A DNA stretch of 5,593 nucleotides from Desulfobacca acetoxidans. Its GTDB lineage: Bacteria > Desulfobacterota > Desulfobaccia > Desulfobaccales > 0-14-0-80-60-11. Shown piece after piece: positions 1-5,593 of this stretch. The stretch spans positions 1-5,593 of the forward strand of contig DZCR01000198.1 of assembly GCA_022736495.1 (NCBI GenBank). The letters run 5' to 3'. The notes beneath the pieces were generated by a model. The model did not search any database, had not been told where the DNA came from, and saw nothing but the letters and a program-made list of their open reading frames with translations. Every line of letters starts with the position of its first letter. The first letter of the stretch is position 1. Both the position numbers and the translations under genes were made by a program.

Positions 1-592
1 AGGTGGTCCCGAATTCATCCCGCATCTGTTTCATGAGTTCCACCACGGTTTTGGCTGTGGCCCCGTCCAGGTTGGCCGTGGGCTCATCGGCCAGAACCAG
101 GAGGGGGTTCCCCACCAAAGCCCGGGCAATGGCCGTCCGCTGTTTCTGCCCGCCCGAGAGTTGGGCCGGGTATTTGTCGGCCTGGTTTTCCATGGACACG
201 GCGGCCAGGACCTTTTCCACCAGGGGGTGCCTGAGATGCTTGGGCATATCGCGGATCATGAGCAGGGGGTATTCAATATTTTCAAATACCGTGAGTACGG
301 GCAGGAGATTGAAGTCCTGGAACACAAAACCCAGTTTCTCTCCCCTGAAATCCGCACCCTGCTTCCGGTTCATCCTGCTGACGGCCTGTCCGGCCACCAT
401 GACTTCACCTTGGCTGGGCTTGTCCAGGCAGCCGATGAGATTCAGGGCCGTGGTCTTCCCGCTGCCGGAAGGTCCTACCAGGGCGGTAAAGGCGCCTTTG
501 GGGATATCCAGCGTGACGTCCTTTAGGGCCGAGACACTGACTTCTCCGATCTGGTAGGATCTGGAGACGTTTTTAAATTCGACAAGGTTCAT
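1..592 (-). CDS. ABC transporter ATP-binding protein, LolD/MacB class (3' end outside window)
   Basis: Cytoplasmic ATPase subunit that would power an inner-membrane permease of the FtsX/MacB/LolCE type. I translated 197 residues of the minus strand from the ATG at 592. Order of motifs: Walker A GPSGSGKT at residues 40-47, Q-loop glutamine 92 in [10 protein letters not shown], signature LSGGQ at 145-149, Walker B LLVLADEP at 164-171 with catalytic Glu170, and D-loop NLD at 174-176. The FVFQ..NLLP..T..EN pattern and ADEPTANLD are typical of the LolD/MacB/FtsE-like class. The frame runs off the left edge just before the expected H-loop, so roughly 25-35 residues are missing compared with the usual 220-230. 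The start is supported by AAAGGA six bases upstream. The gene is separated from the CDF gene by 185 bp containing an inverted repeat and a sigma-54-like site, so it is probably its own unit. The substrate (lipoprotein, peptide, macrolide or other) cannot be told without the permease, expected to the left. Confidence 0.93.
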   Translation of the reverse strand, partial: MNLVEFKNVSRSYQIGEVSVSALKDVTLDIPKGAFTALVGPSGSGKTTALNLIGCLDKPSQGEVMVAGQAVSRMNRKQGADFRGEKLGFVFQDFNLLPVLTVFENIEYPLLMIRDMPKHLRHPLVEKVLAAVSMENQADKYPAQLSGGQKQRTAIARALVGNPLLVLADEPTANLDGATAKTVVELMKQMRDEFGTT

Positions 593-648
593 TTTTTATC
601 CTTTGTTCAATTGATGTATCTTTACCGTAAAAAATATAAGCAGAAGTT

Positions 649-664
649 AGCATGTTCTGTGCCA
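649..664 (-). promoter_or_regulatory. Candidate sigma-54 promoter for the ABC ATPase gene
   Basis: On the minus strand TGGCAC (664-659) is followed by ATGCT (653-649), giving GG-N10-GC, the exact spacing of a -24/-12 promoter. The -24 half matches the consensus TGGCAC perfectly; the -12 half is ATGCT against TTGCW, one mismatch. The predicted start of transcription is near 638, leaving about 46 nt of leader before the ATG at 592. This is a motif match only; a single site of this kind can occur by chance. A sigma-70 alternative is not obvious, though the region contains a TATATT stretch around 631-636. Confidence 0.4.
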
Positions 665-712
665 GGGTTGGAAATCCATGCCTGGCCGCCTTTCAGCTTT
701 TTTTGATCCTCA

Positions 713-769
713 AATCCGGGTAAAAAGTAAACAGTTGGCGGGAACAGGTGGTTACTTTTTACCCGGATT
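713..769 (-). terminator. Perfect 18-bp inverted repeat after the CDF gene; possible transcription terminator
   Basis: Bases 713-730 are the exact reverse complement of 752-769, with a 21-base loop (731-751). The stem starts eight bases past the CDF stop codon (780-778), the right place for the end of the long minus-strand operon. The outer stem is CCGGG-rich and the inner stem is A/T only (AAAAAGTAA). After the stem the minus strand reads TTGAGGATC, so there is no real U-run. It is therefore not a textbook intrinsic terminator and might instead be an RNA-stabilising 3' hairpin, an operator pair, or the remains of a small inverted-repeat element. The repeat is certain; the function is inferred from position. 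Confidence 0.5.
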
Positions 770-777
770 ATTCAAGG

Positions 778-1818
778 TCAAGCCTCTGCGGTTTGATTTT
801 TTTTGGTAAACATTTCACACAAAAGGGTGCCGTTGCCGCAGGATTCGGTTTCAAACTGAAGCACCGGGTGGTCAATGCCGAAGGTGTGGAAAATGGAATG
901 CCGGATCCGTTCGGATAATTTTTCCGTCCGGCTGACCAGTTGATCTTCGACAACGACATGGCAGGAAAAGGAGACCCCGGAGGAACCCAGGGGCCAGGCA
1001 TGAAGATAATGGACGTTTTGCACCCCGGTGATGGATAAAAGATGGGAGCGGACATCATCCAGATCAATATGGCCGGGGACGGCATTCATTAAGATGGCGG
1101 TGGAGGATTTGAGAATGGTCCAGCAGTTTTTCAGAATAAACACGGCAATCAGGATGGATAATAAAGGGTCCAGCCAGTACCAGGGTTTAAACAGCATCAC
1201 CAGACCGGAGATCAGCACCACCACGGAGGTCAGGAAATCTCCCAGCATATGCAGGAAGGCTCCTTTGATGTTCAGATTGTGTTTTGAATCCCGGTGAAGG
1301 AGCCAGGCGGAAAACCCGTTTCCCACGATGCCCACCAGGGCGGCATAGATCACTATTTTACCGGATACGATTTCCGGTGATAAAAATCTTTGAAATGCAC
1401 CATACAGGATAAAAATGCAGGCTCCGGCCAGGAGGGTCACATTGATCAGGGCCGCCATGATTTCGGCCCGCCGGTATCCGAAGGTGTTCTGGTTGGTGGC
1501 CCCTTTTTTTCCGATTCGGTAGGCAATATAAGAGATCAGGACAGCCATGAAATCGCTGAAATTGTGGGTGGCGTCGGAGATCAGGGCCATGCTGTGGGCG
1601 AAAACCCCGGCAATGATCTGGATCACCGGGATGATGAGATTCAGGGCAAGGGTGATCAGCAGCCTTGTTCCGCTGGTTTCTTCAACATTCACGGCATGGT
1701 GGTGACCTGAACAATTGCCGGAATGATTGGCTTCGTCATGGGGCAGGGGTGTGAAGGGCCCATTTTCTATTTTTGCCTGACAACAGGTGTCATGGTCATC
1801 TTCGTTTGCGTGTGTCAT
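778..1818 (-). CDS. Cation diffusion facilitator family transporter (Zn2+-type, CzcD/ZitB-like)
   Basis: Inner-membrane antiporter that exports a divalent cation, most likely Zn2+ (also Co2+ or Cd2+ in some members), against proton influx. 346 residues. The first ~50 residues are soluble and rich in possible ligands (His3, His9, Cys12-Cys13, His27, His32, Cys36, His39-41). Six membrane segments follow. Transport-site residues are visible in TM2 (SDATHNFSD: His85, Asp89) and TM5 (HMLGD: His190, Asp194), the HxxxD/HxxxD layout known for zinc-type CDFs. FGYRRAE at 113-119 is a family hallmark between TM2 and TM3. The C-terminal cytoplasmic domain (about 247-325) has the NVHYLHAWPLGSSG block, His287, His317 and a Cys327/Cys334 pair. 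The ATG at 1818 has AAGGAA five bases upstream. It is last in the operon, 68 bp after the half-permease gene; that gap is A/T-rich without a convincing terminator, so co-transcription is likely. Family certain; cation inferred. Confidence 0.95.
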   Translation of the reverse strand: MTHANEDDHDTCCQAKIENGPFTPLPHDEANHSGNCSGHHHAVNVEETSGTRLLITLALNLIIPVIQIIAGVFAHSMALISDATHNFSDFMAVLISYIAYRIGKKGATNQNTFGYRRAEIMAALINVTLLAGACIFILYGAFQRFLSPEIVSGKIVIYAALVGIVGNGFSAWLLHRDSKHNLNIKGAFLHMLGDFLTSVVVLISGLVMLFKPWYWLDPLLSILIAVFILKNCWTILKSSTAILMNAVPGHIDLDDVRSHLLSITGVQNVHYLHAWPLGSSGVSFSCHVVVEDQLVSRTEKLSERIRHSIFHTFGIDHPVLQFETESCGNGTLLCEMFTKKNQTAEA

Positions 1819-1886
1819 CGGAATTCCTTATTTTTTTAATTTTTAATTGTCGATGTGTTTTGATACCGGGTAGTTTGCCGGAGAAC

Positions 1887-2426
1887 CTATCCATTCATCG
1901 TTTCCGCCTTTACATAGACCTGTTGGATTTCTTTTTTGGAAACCATGGCCGACAGGATTGCCGCAATGATAATGATTCCCGGGATATTGATGAGAAACCG
2001 CGTTACGGCAAAATGCATTCCCAGGGAGGTCACTTCAAACAGGAACATGGGGATTTTGGTGGTGGACCAGGCCCCGATAAAGATCATGATATTGGTGAAC
2101 TTAACCCCTTTCTTCATCAGGACGGCAGCTACGGGAAAGGCCCCGTACAGAGGTCCTGCGGCAGCCGATCCGATAAAAAAGGCCAGAAGGATTCCCTTTA
2201 ATCCGGACCCTTCACCCATATACCGGATCATGGTGTCCCGGGATACCCAGATGTCCAGAAGTCCCAGAAGAACAAAGATCGGGGGGATGACAAGGATCAT
2301 TTCCTTTATTGAAAAAGCGGTAATGCCGAGGGCTCTCATGCCAATGGAACGGTTGAACAGCGTAATCAGGCCCAGGATAAGAACAGCGGCCATGAAGACC
2401 CGGTAGCGAATGAGTAAATTTTTCAT
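1887..2426 (-). CDS. Half-size permease, second of a pair (ArsP_1/DUF318-like half)
   Basis: Membrane protein of 179 residues with about four to five hydrophobic segments (roughly 10-24, 42-58, 76-104, 110-130, 141-160). Its core around residues 71-143 (MGEGSG..., P92, AFPVAA at 96-101, KKG at 105-107, Glu131, Gly136, Arg143) aligns without gaps with residues 66-138 of the protein encoded just upstream; I count 24 identities in 73 positions. Full-length ArsP_1-type permeases have two such repeats in one chain of about 300-350 residues, so this looks like one repeat encoded alone, needing its neighbour as partner. No cysteines occur in the core, unlike the CSC motif of the full-length permease in this operon. 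The ATG at 2426 overlaps the previous stop (ATGA) and is preceded by GGAGG, indicating translational coupling and near-equal synthesis. The family placement rests on recall and pattern; the substrate is unknown. Confidence 0.8.
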   Translation of the reverse strand: MKNLLIRYRVFMAAVLILGLITLFNRSIGMRALGITAFSIKEMILVIPPIFVLLGLLDIWVSRDTMIRYMGEGSGLKGILLAFFIGSAAAGPLYGAFPVAAVLMKKGVKFTNIMIFIGAWSTTKIPMFLFEVTSLGMHFAVTRFLINIPGIIIIAAILSAMVSKKEIQQVYVKAETMNG

Positions 2427-2905
2427 ATTCCCGTTACCTCCAGGCCGATGATATAGGCCACAATAAAAGAAAATAAAAAGGCAAGAAGGTTTCTGTAAAC
2501 GGCCAGTTTTTTGCCGAAATATTTGATTTCCACCGGCAGGGTAACCACACCCACCATCATCAGGGAAGAAATAAAGGCCCCGATCTGCATATAACCAGCC
2601 CCCTCCTTGAGCAGCATGGCGGCCATGGGAAAGGCGACAAAACCGGGAATCAGGGTCCCGGCCCCGACTACGGCCGCCAGGCCTACCCCGGCCATCCCGG
2701 AATCCGAACCGATAATTTTTGAAATCATTTCCGGGTCAACTACGGCCAGAAGAACACCCACCATCAGAATGACGACGAGAAATTCCGGCAGGATGTTTTC
2801 AAAGGCTTTCCACGCTTTTTTAAGGGCTTTTTTTGTTCTTGCCCTGTCCCGATGCCAGGAAACGGCCAGCAAAAGGGCGGTGATCCCGTATAACGCAATA
2901 TTCAT
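2423..2905 (-). CDS. Half-size permease, first of a pair (ArsP_1/DUF318-like half)
   Basis: Membrane protein, 160 residues from the ATG at 2905. A longer reading from 3001 (192 residues) is open, but its first 32 residues are polar, overlap the DGC gene and lack a membrane-protein start; the ATG at 2905 has AAAGGAAA just upstream and begins directly with a hydrophobic segment (3-16). Next come a basic stretch (18-33, RDRARTKKALKKAWK), TM ~38-56, then the shared core: IGSDSG from 65, P87, AFPMAA at 91-96, LLKEG at 98-102, a further hydrophobic segment with Glu126, Gly131 and Arg138, and a final TM ~139-155. It begins 19 bp after the DGC gene and ends in an ATGA overlap with its sister gene, so the two probably form a heteromeric permease equivalent to a two-repeat ArsP-like protein. 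It carries no cysteine. Transport role is inferred from family resemblance; the substrate could be an arsenical, another metalloid or something unrelated. Confidence 0.8.
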   Translation of the reverse strand: MNIALYGITALLLAVSWHRDRARTKKALKKAWKAFENILPEFLVVILMVGVLLAVVDPEMISKIIGSDSGMAGVGLAAVVGAGTLIPGFVAFPMAAMLLKEGAGYMQIGAFISSLMMVGVVTLPVEIKYFGKKLAVYRNLLAFLFSFIVAYIIGLEVTGI

Positions 2906-2911
2906 GATTAA

Positions 2912-2919
2912 TTTCCTTT
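2912..2919 (-). promoter_or_regulatory. Ribosome binding site that fixes the start of the first half-permease
   Basis: On the minus strand AAAGGAAA lies six bases before the ATG at 2905, inside the 19-base gap between the DGC stop codon and this gene. It favours 2905 over the upstream in-frame start at 3001, which lies inside the DGC coding sequence. Confidence 0.65.
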
Positions 2920-2924
2920 TTTTG

Positions 2925-3398
2925 TTAACAGCACTTTCCCCCCAGTAGCCTTGACATGGCCTGTTCCGCCGGTGAAAGGGGCGTGGGAGAATTGAAAACA
3001 ACGCTTACCGGCAGTTTCAAAGCAAGCCTGGCCGCATATTTGACAGCGGCCACATCTTCAGGGACGGCATCCTCAAGGGATAGTGCCCCGCCCTCGTCCT
3101 TTTGGATAGCCAGTCGGCTGACAATGATGTGTTCCTTCACCGGGACCCCGGCATTTTCCAGGATGGTTCCGGCGCAGGCGGTTTCGCATCCGTCAATGAC
3201 AATGATCTGTTCCGTATCTTTTGCAGATTGCACAAACCCGCTCTTGCCCGTGGCGATTCCGGCCAGGCAGAACAGGGTCCCGAACCCTTCTTTTGTCAGC
3301 TCCACTGCGGCCTGGTTGGCGAGCCTGCCCTCCCTGGAGGCTCCGGAACAGGACAGGATCATGATGTTTTGTCCGTTGCAATTGCAATCCGTTGTCAT
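2925..3398 (-). CDS. DGC-domain putative zinc-binding protein
   Basis: Small soluble protein, 157 residues, no signal peptide or membrane segment. It shows the features of the DGC domain family (Pfam DGC, described as a putative zinc-binding domain): ILSCSGASREGRLANQAA at residues 14-31 with Cys17, a central FCLAGIATG with Cys44, and the name-giving IDGCETACA at 68-76 with Cys71 and Cys75. Extra cysteines sit at both ends: Cys5 and Cys7 (CNCN), and Cys156-Cys157 as the last two residues. Biochemical function of the family is not settled; the four core cysteines suggest a metal or thiolate-binding site. It sits 2 bp after the MFS stop codon, with its ribosome site (GGGAG) inside the MFS gene, and 19 bp before the half-permease pair. 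I infer it binds, delivers or senses the substrate of these transporters. The start at 3398 is the only sensible one. Confidence 0.85.
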   Translation of the reverse strand: MTTDCNCNGQNIMILSCSGASREGRLANQAAVELTKEGFGTLFCLAGIATGKSGFVQSAKDTEQIIVIDGCETACAGTILENAGVPVKEHIIVSRLAIQKDEGGALSLEDAVPEDVAAVKYAARLALKLPVSVVFNSPTPLSPAEQAMSRLLGGKCC

Positions 3399-3400
3399 CG

Positions 3401-4600
3401 CTAATCTCCCGGCTGATGCTCAGCCTGCATGACCGGCAGGGGAGACAGGCCCGGGGTTTTGATCAGGAAAAAACTGAGGCAAAGGGTGATGCCCAGCATC
3501 ACGCCATAGATGAGGAAAAGCGAGGGCAATCCATAGGCCGATGCAATTTTCCCGCCCAGGGCCGTTCCGACCCCTCCCCCTCCCATGAAGCAGAAGGCCA
3601 CCAGGGACATGGCCGTTCCCCTTGCTTTCTGTGCAAATTCAGTGGCCCGGGTCAAAAGGGTGGAATGGGTGAAAATGAATCCGAGCCCCAGGAGGCCAAT
3701 ACCAAAGATGAGCAAGCCGAGATTCGATCCCAGGCTGTAAATGATCAGATCCGCAGTCAGGGCAAAGGTCAGCCCCAGGGTCAGGATCTTCCGGGGACCT
3801 GTTTTTAAAACCAGTTTTCCGCCCAGGCGTCCGCCCACCAGGGACATGAATCCGAAGGCCGTCATGATGGCCCCGATGCTCAGATAATTGAAAGAATAGG
3901 TTTTGGATATATAGGCCCCCAGGAAAGAAAAGCTGCCGATGATGAACAGGCCTTCAAGCAGGATCAGGATATAGGTATAAAGGCTTTTCCTTTGGGACAG
4001 CAATTCCATATAAGGCTTCAGGAAGCGGCTTTGGGGGTTCCGGGTATCGGGCAGGTCTTTATAGTTTTTCAGGATCAGGACCAGGGGGACAAAAGAGAGA
4101 ACTGCATACACGGCAAAGACTCCCCGCCAGTTCAGGAAATAGGAGATGGCCCCGCCCGTGATCATGCTCAGGCCCTGCCCCAGAAAGGCGATGCCCATAA
4201 AGGTGCCGATGGCCATCTGGCGTTTTTCAAGGGGCACCAGGTCCCCGATCAGGGCCAGGCAGATGGGCATGACGGCGGCGGCAAACACCCCGGTCAGGGC
4301 CCTGTAAACGGAAAGCCCGTTCAGGCTTCCGGCCAGGGCGCACAGGCCCGTGGCCACGGTAAAAAACAGGATGGCAAAGGTGACGATCTTCTTTTTCCCG
4401 AACCGGTCGGCCAGGGGGCCGTAGATGATCTGGAAAATCCCAAAGGGGATCATATAGGCGGAAATCAGGATGCCTGCATTTTCAACAGGGATGCCCAGGC
4501 TTTCGGCAATGGCCGGGAGAATCGGGGAGACCACCCAGTTGTCCGCCATGACGATGAACCCGAGGAGTCCTAAGAGGATGATGATTTTATTATTGTTCAT
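3401..4600 (-). CDS. Major facilitator superfamily exporter (DHA1-like)
   Basis: Inner-membrane, proton-driven secondary transporter of 399 residues, the normal size for a 12-TM drug/metabolite exporter. Visible signatures: Asp20 in TM1 followed by VVSPILPAIAESLG; motif A GPLADRFGKKKI at residues 61-72 in loop 2-3; motif B-like YRALTGVFAAA from 99 with Arg100 in TM4; and a glycine-rich motif C-like stretch, GIAFLGQGLSMITGGA, in TM5, which marks antiporters. A weaker motif A copy, GGRLGGKLVLKTGPRK, starts the second half, and a GGGGVGTALGGK stretch lies in a late TM. The tail is short and polar. The ATG at 4600 has AAGGAA upstream and lies 15 bp after the stop of the ArsP-type permease; the stop is 2 bp before the DGC gene. 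Substrate unknown: context favours a metal, metalloid or organo-derivative, but a general multidrug role is not excluded. Confidence 0.92.
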   Translation of the reverse strand: MNNNKIIILLGLLGFIVMADNWVVSPILPAIAESLGIPVENAGILISAYMIPFGIFQIIYGPLADRFGKKKIVTFAILFFTVATGLCALAGSLNGLSVYRALTGVFAAAVMPICLALIGDLVPLEKRQMAIGTFMGIAFLGQGLSMITGGAISYFLNWRGVFAVYAVLSFVPLVLILKNYKDLPDTRNPQSRFLKPYMELLSQRKSLYTYILILLEGLFIIGSFSFLGAYISKTYSFNYLSIGAIMTAFGFMSLVGGRLGGKLVLKTGPRKILTLGLTFALTADLIIYSLGSNLGLLIFGIGLLGLGFIFTHSTLLTRATEFAQKARGTAMSLVAFCFMGGGGVGTALGGKIASAYGLPSLFLIYGVMLGITLCLSFFLIKTPGLSPLPVMQAEHQPGD

Positions 4601-4615
4601 GATAGAATGTTCCTT

Positions 4616-5593
4616 TTAAATGATCATATTGAATAAATAGCCGACAAACATAATACCTGATCCCACCACCCCGATAAAGACGGCGATGAGCCTGGGTTTC
4701 AGGACTTTTCTCAAAATTACCATCTCGGGCAGAGACAGGGCGATGACGCTCATCATAAAGGCCAGGACGGTCCCCAGGGCCGCCCCTTTGCCCAGGAGGG
4801 CCTCCACCACCGGGATGATGCCGGCGGCATTGGAATACATGGGGATGCCGATGGCAACAGACAGGGGAACCGACCACCAGGAGCCTTTGCCCATGATGGA
4901 GGCCATGGCGTCTTCAGGGACAAATCCGTGGATACCGGCGCCCACGGCAATTCCGAGGATGACGTAGATCCAGACCCGGCCGATGATCTCTTTCACCGCA
5001 TCCCAGCCGTACCGGAAGCGGTCGTTCCAGGTCAGCCGCTCTTCTTCCATCTGGACAGCGGTGACATTGATCTGGGCGACCCAGTCTTCGATATGGCCTT
5101 CCATTTTCAGGCGGCCGATGACCCAGCCGGCAACAATGGCGATAGAAAGCCCGGTTCCCAGATAGATGGCCGCCACCTTCCAGCCCAGAAGGCCGTAGAG
5201 GAGGCCCAGGGCGATTTCATTCACCATGGGGGCGGCAATCAGGAAGGAAAAGGTCACGCCCAGGGGAATTCCGGCCGTGACAAAACCGATAAACAGGGGC
5301 ACGGCCGAACAGGAGCAAAAGGGGGTGACGATCCCCAGGAGGGCTGCCAGGATGTTCCCTGCAAATTCACTTTTCCCGGAAAGAAAGGCCCGGGTTTTTT
5401 CAGGGGTGAAAAAGCTGCGGATAATACCCACCCCGAATACCACGATGGCCAGAAGCATCATAACCTTGGGGGTGTCATAGAGGAAAAATTCCACCGAAGC
5501 TCCCAGGTGGGACCCGGCCTCTATGGGCAGCAGGGTATAGGTGAGCCAGGCGGACAGGCCGGGCAGGCTTTTGTAGAGGGTCCACCAGAGATA
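4616..5593 (-). CDS. ArsP_1/DUF318 family permease with CSC motif (5' end outside window)
   Basis: Polytopic inner-membrane permease; 325 residues visible, frame open to the right edge, so the true start lies outside. A GTG at 5494 could pass for a start, but the upstream 33 codons continue the family-like sequence (WWTLYKSLPGLSAW, then LPIEAGS), so it is internal. Features by visible residue number: YDTPKVMMLL from ~39 (TM), TPFCSCSAVP with Cys93 and Cys95 in the first repeat, AAPMVNE at 120-126, a polar cytoplasmic or periplasmic link (~162-195), and the second repeat with GIPMYSNAAG at 249-258 and SLPEMVILRK at 287-296. Characterised family members such as ArsP of Campylobacter export trivalent organoarsenicals; many others are untested. 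First visible gene of the operon, 15 bp before the MFS gene. The symbol arsP is not assigned because substrate cannot be deduced. Confidence 0.9.
   Translation of the reverse strand, partial: YLWWTLYKSLPGLSAWLTYTLLPIEAGSHLGASVEFFLYDTPKVMMLLAIVVFGVGIIRSFFTPEKTRAFLSGKSEFAGNILAALLGIVTPFCSCSAVPLFIGFVTAGIPLGVTFSFLIAAPMVNEIALGLLYGLLGWKVAAIYLGTGLSIAIVAGWVIGRLKMEGHIEDWVAQINVTAVQMEEERLTWNDRFRYGWDAVKEIIGRVWIYVILGIAVGAGIHGFVPEDAMASIMGKGSWWSVPLSVAIGIPMYSNAAGIIPVVEALLGKGAALGTVLAFMMSVIALSLPEMVILRKVLKPRLIAVFIGVVGSGIMFVGYLFNMII

Noticed and set aside
161..526. Plus-strand open frames over the ABC ATPase region (also 3-557)
   Set aside because: They lie opposite a gene with all ABC ATPase motifs; their translations show no recognisable domain and have no convincing ribosome site.
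661..686. Small hairpin GCCAGG...CCTGGC with an inner TGG/CCA pair
   Set aside because: Only six outer pairs plus a 2x2 internal loop, no T-run on the minus strand, and no plus-strand gene that would need a terminator here; it also overlaps the sigma-54-like -24 box by chance or design, which cannot be decided.
1819..1886. Terminator between the second half-permease and the CDF gene
   Set aside because: Only a 4-bp CCGG/CCGG pairing is visible; the A-rich run on the minus strand is a leader before the CDF ribosome site, not a U-tract.
3992..4573. Long plus-strand frame opposite the MFS gene (193 codons, Gly/Gln/Asp/His-rich)
   Set aside because: Composition is what the complement of a hydrophobic coding sequence gives; no domain is recognisable. 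The other plus-strand frames at 1390-1710, 1773-2201, 1936-2406, 2607-2948, 2956-3432 and 3392-3808 were dropped for the same reason.
3401..4600. MFS gene as ArsJ (arseno-phosphoglycerate exporter)
   Set aside because: ArsJ is normally paired with a glyceraldehyde-3-phosphate dehydrogenase gene, absent here, and I see no ArsJ-specific motif.
4590..4877. Minus-strand frame overlapping the end of the ArsP-type permease (and 768-1085 over the CDF end)
   Set aside because: Out of frame with clearly real genes on the same strand, with Pro/Gly/Arg-rich low-complexity translations.

Overview
The window is a compact, almost entirely minus-strand stretch of bacterial DNA. It reads right to left as a heavy-metal or metalloid transport operon, followed by the start of a separate ABC transporter gene. 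Moderate GC content, strong AAGGA-type ribosome sites, tight gene packing and an ArsP_1-type permease next to a DGC-domain protein suggest an anaerobic Gram-negative bacterium, perhaps a sulfate reducer of the Desulfobacterota. That placement is an impression from family content and style; no marker gene is present.

Layout in transcription order (minus strand). (1) 5593-4616: a full-length type ArsP_1 permease with a TPFCSCSA motif, entering from beyond the right edge. (2) 4600-3401: a DHA1-like major facilitator exporter. (3) 3398-2925: a small cysteine-rich DGC-domain protein, a putative zinc/metal binder. (4) 2905-2423 and (5) 2426-1887: two half-size permeases that overlap by ATGA. They align with each other without gaps across a shared core, so they look like separately encoded halves of an ArsP-like two-repeat permease. 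(6) 1818-778: a zinc-type cation diffusion facilitator (CDF) with a His/Cys-rich N-terminus. Gaps between genes 1-5 run from a 4-nt overlap to 19 nt, and 68 nt precedes gene 6, so co-transcription is very likely. A perfect 18-bp inverted repeat (713-769) lies just after the CDF stop codon.

(7) 592 to the left edge: an ABC ATPase of the LolD/MacB class, cut off just after Walker B. It is preceded by a sequence with the GG-N10-GC layout of a sigma-54 promoter, so it is probably a separate transcription unit whose FtsX/MacB-like permease would lie to the left.

Inferred job of the operon: several exporters of different mechanisms, plus a soluble thiol-rich protein that could bind or sense the substrate, together clearing a toxic metal, metalloid or organometal from the cytoplasm. 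The substrate cannot be read from the sequence. No regulator, reductase, methyltransferase, RNA gene, mobile element or CRISPR array is visible. The only sizeable non-coding stretch is 593-777 (185 bp).
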